Of a DNA stretch of 10,040 bases, positions 6,253 through 10,040 are shown piece by piece (within the stretch, counting starts at the first letter, position 1; every line of letters begins with the position of its first letter). The notes beneath the pieces were generated by a model that saw only the letters and a program-made list of their open reading frames with translations, did not search any database and was not told where the DNA came from. The translations under genes and the position numbers were made by a program. The stretch spans positions 1 to 10,040 of the forward strand of contig CAJOQI010000036.1 of the NCBI GenBank assembly GCA_905236895.1, given 5' to 3'. The DNA is from an uncultured Peptostreptococcaceae bacterium (GTDB lineage: Bacteria; Bacillota; Clostridia; Peptostreptococcales; Anaerovoracaceae).

Positions 6253-7592
6253 TGAAATATAGTGTAAGTGATATCATCATAAAAAAGAGGAACGGCGGCA
6301 AACTCTCCGCTGATGAAATAGGCTTCTTTGTTGAAGAGTATACCAAGGGAGAGATTCCCGACTATCAGGCTGCGGCCCTGCTTATGGCTATATATTTTCA
6401 GCATATGGACGAAGAGGAAACCTTTGCTCTTACGGAAGCCATGAAGAATTCCGGGGATATCGTGGACCTTTCCAATATCAAAGGAATCAAGGTTGACAAG
6501 CATTCCACCGGCGGAGTGGGAGATAAGATTACCCTTATAGTTGCTCCTATCGTTGCTGCCTGCGGAGTGCCAGTGGCCAAAATGAGCGGAAGAGGCTTGG
6601 GCTTCACGGGTGGCACTATCGACAAGCTGGAATCAATTGAGGGATTTAATACCGTTCTGGCACCGGAAGATTTCCATAATCAGGTTAACGAAATTGGAAT
6701 CGCCCTTATCGGTCAGAGTGGACATATTGCTCCTGCGGATAAGAAGCTTTATGCACTTAGGGATGTGACGGGAACGGTTCCGAATCTAAGCCTCATATCA
6801 AGCAGCATTATGAGTAAGAAACTGGCAGCAGGTTCCGATGCCATTCTTCTTGATATTAAATGCGGCAAGGGTGCATTTATGGAGACCTTTGATGATGCCA
6901 AGGCTCTTGCGGAAACCATGTGCAAAATCGGAGAAAGCGCCGGTAAACGCACCGTGGCGGTAATTACCGATATGAGCCAACCCCTGGGATATGCGGTTGG
7001 AAACAGCATAGAGGTTGAGGAAGCCGTTGATGTATTAAAAGGACAGAAGTGGCCGGAAGATGTGGTGGAGCTTTCTCTCTATTTGGCAGGCATAATGATT
7101 TACCTTGGTGGTAAGGCAAATAGCGCCGAGGAGGGAAGAAAAATGGCAGAAGAGGTGGTGAAAAATGGTGCCGCCTTCGAGAAGTTTAAGGAAATGGTTA
7201 AGCGCCAGGGAGGAAACCCAACCGTGATTGAAGGAATTCAAACTGAGGATGGTTGGACCTATCCCAATATGCCTGCATCGGAGTTTAAGAATGAAATAAG
7301 GGCCGAAAAGTCAGGATATATCTGTGAGATAAATGCCGGTGAAATCGGAAACGCATCTCAGCACACCGGAGCAGGTAGAGCTACCAAGGAAGATACAATC
7401 GATCACAGCGCCGGAATTTCCGTTGTGGTGAATGTGGGAGATTATGTGGAAAAGGGAAGCCTTTTAGCCACCTGCTATTCCAATAGTGAGTGGAAGCTGG
7501 AGAAAGCGTCGGAAGAAGCAGCAAAGGCATTCTCAATAGGAGACGAAGCACCTGAGGTGCCCAAACTAATCAAAGCCACTATTGGACTCTAA
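6252..7592 (+). CDS. pdp: Pyrimidine-nucleoside phosphorylase
   Basis: Cleaves uridine, thymidine or deoxyuridine with phosphate to the free base and (deoxy)ribose 1-phosphate. It is 446 aa, within the family's usual 430-450. Visible elements are the N-terminal helical domain with DYQAAALLMAIYF, the phosphate-binding VDKHSTGGVGDK (Lys83, His84, Ser85), the family signature SGRGLGFTGGTIDKLE (112-127), and the pyrimidine-binding YALRDVT (Arg170) with SSIMSKKLA (Ser185, Lys189). The spacings match E. coli thymidine phosphorylase Arg171, Ser186 and Lys190. The C-terminal part, from about residue 345 (GYICEINAGEIG ... HSAGISVVVNVGDYVEKG), is the PYNP C-terminal domain. The ATG overlaps the deoB stop (ATAATG), and CGGAG lies 11 nt upstream. 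The Firmicute setting favours the broad-specificity Pdp name over deoA, but sequence alone does not settle substrate range. Confidence 0.95.
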   Translation: MKYSVSDIIIKKRNGGKLSADEIGFFVEEYTKGEIPDYQAAALLMAIYFQHMDEEETFALTEAMKNSGDIVDLSNIKGIKVDKHSTGGVGDKITLIVAPIVAACGVPVAKMSGRGLGFTGGTIDKLESIEGFNTVLAPEDFHNQVNEIGIALIGQSGHIAPADKKLYALRDVTGTVPNLSLISSSIMSKKLAAGSDAILLDIKCGKGAFMETFDDAKALAETMCKIGESAGKRTVAVITDMSQPLGYAVGNSIEVEEAVDVLKGQKWPEDVVELSLYLAGIMIYLGGKANSAEEGRKMAEEVVKNGAAFEKFKEMVKRQGGNPTVIEGIQTEDGWTYPNMPASEFKNEIRAEKSGYICEINAGEIGNASQHTGAGRATKEDTIDHSAGISVVVNVGDYVEKGSLLATCYSNSEWKLEKASEEAAKAFSIGDEAPEVPKLIKATIGL

Positions 7593-7595
7593 AGT

Positions 7596-8564
7596 ATGAA
7601 GTACTATTTCTTTGTTAACCCAGTAGCAGGAAAAGGTAAGAACCCCCACCCCTTGGTTGAGAAAATCAAGGGGGCTTTTGCTGACTTGGGCATGGAAGCG
7701 GACTATCGCATCTATCGAACTGAAGCTGTGGGTGACGGAACAAAGAAGGCAAGGGCTTTGGCGGAGAATCTAAAGGGAGAGCCTGCCAGGTTTTATGCTT
7801 GCGGAGGAGATGGTACGGTTAACGAAATAGTAAACGGAATCTACGGATTTGAGGAAGCGTCTTTTGGAATAGTTCCAATCGGGTCGGGGAACGATACGGT
7901 GAGGAATTTTCCCGAGACAGGAGATTTCTTGGATATGAAGAGTCAAATTCTGGCGGAAGAAAAGCCAATGGATTTGATGGAATATAGTGGGATAATTGAT
8001 GGAGTGCAGCAGACCAGGTATTGCGTCAATATGTTTAATATAGGTTTCGACTGCGATGTGGTTAGGATGGCTGCGGAGCTAAGGGAGAAACCCTTGATAT
8101 CAGGATCACTTTCATACCTCATGGCCATCTTTGGAACCTTCGTCAAGAAAGAGGGAATAAGCTTGGATATAGTTGAAGATGGCAAAGTGCTTAAACAAGG
8201 GAAGCTCCTTCTCTGCGCCATATCCAACGGATCCTTCTGCGGTGGAGGAATCAAGTCTGCGCCACAGTCAATCGTGGATGACGGAATCTTCGATATCAAT
8301 ATGGTTAAGGACGTAAGCAGAAGGGAATTCCTGAAATTCCTTCCCTACTATCAGAAGGGAACCCATCTTAACCATCCCAAGGTGGATGAGGTTTTGGAGA
8401 TAAGAACATCCAAGTCTCTTTCGGTGAAGCCCTTTGGAGTCGATACCATGAATATCTGCGTGGACGGGGAAATCGAGGAAACCTGTGGGATAGACATAAG
8501 GATGATAGAGAAGGGAATAAAAATCCTCTTACCCGCCAAAAATTCCCTTACTGGAAAAAATTGA
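7596..8564 (+). CDS. Diacylglycerol kinase family lipid kinase (YegS/BmrU/DgkB-like)
   Basis: An ATP-dependent kinase of the diacylglycerol kinase catalytic family, likely acting on a membrane lipid from the cytoplasmic side. It is 322 aa, a normal length. The N-terminal NPVAGKGK (8-15), the nucleotide-binding CGGDGTVNEIVNG (69-81) and PIGSGNDTVRNF (94-105) are the family hallmarks. The C-terminal domain carries FNIGFDCDVVR and NICVDGEIEE, the expected conserved Asp/Glu area. There is no transmembrane segment. It starts 3 nt after the pdp stop with no clear ribosome binding site, so coupling to pdp is likely. Its link to nucleoside salvage is not obvious; it may simply share the transcript. 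The exact lipid (diacylglycerol, sphingoid base or undecaprenol-like) cannot be read from sequence. The TGA overlaps the -35 box of the next promoter. Confidence 0.92.
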   Translation: MKYYFFVNPVAGKGKNPHPLVEKIKGAFADLGMEADYRIYRTEAVGDGTKKARALAENLKGEPARFYACGGDGTVNEIVNGIYGFEEASFGIVPIGSGNDTVRNFPETGDFLDMKSQILAEEKPMDLMEYSGIIDGVQQTRYCVNMFNIGFDCDVVRMAAELREKPLISGSLSYLMAIFGTFVKKEGISLDIVEDGKVLKQGKLLLCAISNGSFCGGGIKSAPQSIVDDGIFDINMVKDVSRREFLKFLPYYQKGTHLNHPKVDEVLEIRTSKSLSVKPFGVDTMNICVDGEIEETCGIDIRMIEKGIKILLPAKNSLTGKN

Positions 8565-8589
8565 CATAAGAGAATGAATATGATATTTT
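8561..8589 (+). promoter_or_regulatory. Sigma-A-type promoter with extended -10
   Basis: A consensus -35 TTGACA (8561-8566) is followed after exactly 17 nt by TATTTT (8584-8589, 4 of 6 matches). A TG one base before it (8581-8582) makes an extended -10. The -35 overlaps the TGA of the lipid kinase gene. Transcription should begin near 8596. This is the best promoter match I can see in the window. Confidence 0.75.
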
Positions 8590-8632
8590 CTATGTACTGG
8601 TAGAAGTGTAAATAGACAGTCAACGGACTCAT

Positions 8633-8657
8633 GACAGCCCGCGGGCTGTCTTTTTTT
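8633..8657 (+). terminator. Strong palindromic terminator between promoter and protease gene
   Basis: GACAGCCCGCGGGCTGTC (8633-8650) is a perfect 18-base palindrome followed by seven T residues (8651-8657). This is a GC-rich intrinsic terminator for the nucleoside operon. It also lies about 60 nt into any transcript from the 8561-8589 promoter and 36 nt before the protease start. The upstream AGACAG (8614-8619) could pair with the same 3' arm (CTGTCT, 8646-8651) as an alternative fold, and AGTC/GACT (8619-8622/8627-8630) can form a small hairpin. Confidence 0.9.
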
Positions 8658-8692
8658 ATGCGAAAAAGACAAAGAAGAAAAGGAGAAAAGAG

Positions 8693-10040
8693 ATGGGGAA
8701 ACTAAAGAAAGCCATGTCAATTATACTTGTGATGCTTGTTGTTTTTTCAGGCATTACAAGTGGCAGTTTTGCAGGAGGTGAAGAAATCTCCGGGGAGGAT
8801 ATAGAAATAAACGGTCCACCTGATTTGGAGGATCTTGACTTTACTTCCAAAAGATTAATTGTTAAGTCCTTCGGGGAGATGATGGAAGGCTTCCCGGTTA
8901 TTGCGGAACTTGATGGCATATATCTTCTGCAGTATGAGACGGAGGAAGAGACAAAAGAAGCATATATCTATTTCTTGGAAGATGGAGAATCGGTGGAAAT
9001 AGATAAGGCGGTATCTATCGCTGTTGGAGGTGAAGAAGGGGAGCCGACGGAGTTAATGACAGAGGAAGAAAACCCCTTCGCAGAAGCAGAAGAGATAGTG
9101 GTTGAAGAGATTAATTACGATATAGCCATAATCGACACCGGGGCAAGGGATGCGGAGGGTATGGTATCTGTGCTTGGAGATGATGGCTTTGACAATAATG
9201 GGCACGGACAGAAGATGATCGATATAGTTCGGGGTTTCGCACCCGGTGCCAAGGTGCTTTCAATCAAGGCTATTTCCGATAATGGAGTGGGAGATATTTC
9301 TTCCGTATATGCTGCAATCAAGCTGGCTATAGAACAAAGGGTTAAGATTATCAATCTTTCCATCAGTACCCTCAAAAGGGAAGACAGCTTCATTATTGAA
9401 GAAGCGATAAAAGAAGCGGTTTCCCAGGGAATAGTCGTGGTAGGGGCCGCGGGAAACCGAGGGATGGATGCAGGCTTAACCATACCGGGAGGTATAGGGG
9501 AGGCCGTGATTGCAGGCTCCTGTGACGAAGAGGGCAATGTGCTTGGCTTTTCAAACTATGGTGACTATGTGGACTACTATATTCTATCCGATTCCACTTC
9601 CGTTGCAGGCGCCAAATTAGCAGGGCTAATACTTGCAAAGGGCTTGGACAATCTGGCGGCAGAAGGAAAAATACTAAAAGAAGAAAATGAATTCGAGGCA
9701 GTTGCTAATTTGGAGCCCGGCATGGTTTCGATTCTATTTGATGACGGCCATACGGAAGAAATGTCCTTTAAGGATTATGGTGAGTGGAGCGGTCTCCAGG
9801 ATTTGATTGAAACCATTCCTTTTGCTACGGAGGTAGATGGCTTCACTATCGAAGATGGAACCTTCACCATGCATATTGCGGATGGAGTTCCTGGAGCAAG
9901 CTTTGAAGAGTTTTCCGGAGCGCCAATCTATGGAAAGGTGGGGGATGCCTTCTATAACTACAATCCCCATGTGGGAACGGGTGTGGACTATTGGCCTGCG
10001 GGGCAGAGATTTGCGGACTGGCCAGTTTACTATACGGTTA
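8693..10040 (+). CDS. Secreted subtilisin-like (S8) serine protease, 3'-truncated by the window edge
   Basis: AGGAG (8681-8685) lies 7 nt before the ATG. The frame stays open for 449 codons to the window end. Residues 1-27 are a signal peptide: a Lys-rich start, a hydrophobic core (IILVMLVVFSG), and likely cleavage after SFA. Residues about 28-140 are very acidic and include RLIVKS and GIYLLQYETEEETKEA, resembling a subtilase propeptide. The catalytic domain shows Asp148 in IAIIDTG, His171 in NNGHGQKM, oxyanion Asn255 in GAAGNRG, and Ser303 in DSTSVAGAKLAG. Between them are APGAKVLSIKA and KIINLSIS, the usual core strands. The serine motif departs from the classical GTSMAAPH: Gly becomes Ser, Met becomes Val, and the APH part is lost. 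After about residue 320 is a region I do not recognise, rich in Asp, Glu and aromatics, which may be a beta-type or wall-binding part. It is likely exported or wall-associated. Confidence 0.92.
   Translation, partial: MGKLKKAMSIILVMLVVFSGITSGSFAGGEEISGEDIEINGPPDLEDLDFTSKRLIVKSFGEMMEGFPVIAELDGIYLLQYETEEETKEAYIYFLEDGESVEIDKAVSIAVGGEEGEPTELMTEEENPFAEAEEIVVEEINYDIAIIDTGARDAEGMVSVLGDDGFDNNGHGQKMIDIVRGFAPGAKVLSIKAISDNGVGDISSVYAAIKLAIEQRVKIINLSISTLKREDSFIIEEAIKEAVSQGIVVVGAAGNRGMDAGLTIPGGIGEAVIAGSCDEEGNVLGFSNYGDYVDYYILSDSTSVAGAKLAGLILAKGLDNLAAEGKILKEENEFEAVANLEPGMVSILFDDGHTEEMSFKDYGEWSGLQDLIETIPFATEVDGFTIEDGTFTMHIADGVPGASFEEFSGAPIYGKVGDAFYNYNPHVGTGVDYWPAGQRFADWPVYYTV

Noticed and set aside
8658..8705. 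Short open frame MRKRQRRKGEKRWGN starting at the terminator T-tract and overlapping the protease start
   Set aside because: No ribosome binding site at proper distance, and the sequence is just the A/G-rich spacer read in another frame. An uORF role cannot be supported.
9115..9537. 140-codon - strand frame opposite the protease, rich in Ser, Pro and Ile
   Set aside because: The composition is what reversed Gly/Glu-rich protease codons give, and the + strand carries the catalytic motifs.
1..10040. CRISPR array, tRNA/rRNA, insertion sequence, prophage or toxin-antitoxin module
   Set aside because: I saw no regularly spaced repeats, no tRNA or rRNA sequence, no transposase or integrase and no terminal inverted repeats.

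Overview
The window looks like the chromosome of a low-to-mid GC member of the Clostridia (Firmicutes). Supporting signs are strong AGGAGG-type ribosome binding sites, tightly packed co-directional genes, T-tract terminators, a Firmicute-type pyrimidine-nucleoside phosphorylase and phosphopentomutase pair, and secreted proteins with Gram-positive signal peptides. I cannot assign a genus from the sequence. All genes lie on the + strand.

Region 1 (1-3746) is a shikimate/chorismate operon: aroB (5' end outside the window), aroA, aroC, a stand-alone AroQ-class chorismate mutase, and a type II dehydroquinase (aroQ). Gaps are 2, 50, 15 and 10 nt. Together they cover cyclisation to dehydroquinate, dehydration, the EPSP step, chorismate formation and the first committed step to Phe/Tyr. 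DAHP synthase, shikimate dehydrogenase and shikimate kinase are not visible here.

Region 2 (3747-4286) is a decayed spacer. It holds two weak hairpin/T-tract signals, the remnant of a secreted surface protein broken by two frameshifts (3880-4235), and a convincing terminator (4244-4274).

Region 3 (4287-8564) is a second operon: a calcineurin-like phosphohydrolase with a TTG start, deoB, pyrimidine-nucleoside phosphorylase, and a diacylglycerol-kinase-family lipid kinase. Junctions are 1 nt, a 1-nt overlap, and 3 nt. The two middle genes feed the (deoxy)ribose of nucleosides into central metabolism. A candidate extended -10 promoter and an imperfect hairpin sit in front of it.

Region 4 (8561-10040) starts with a good promoter whose -35 box overlaps the stop codon of the lipid kinase. 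It is followed about 45-60 nt later by a strong palindromic terminator, and then by a secreted subtilisin-like (S8) protease that runs off the right edge. The terminator lies between promoter and gene, so the protease appears to depend on read-through or attenuation.

I found no tRNA, rRNA, CRISPR array, insertion sequence or phage gene. Most of the window is ordinary metabolism. The parts worth a second look are the frameshifted surface-protein remnant, the promoter-terminator-protease arrangement, and the leader hairpin of the nucleoside operon.
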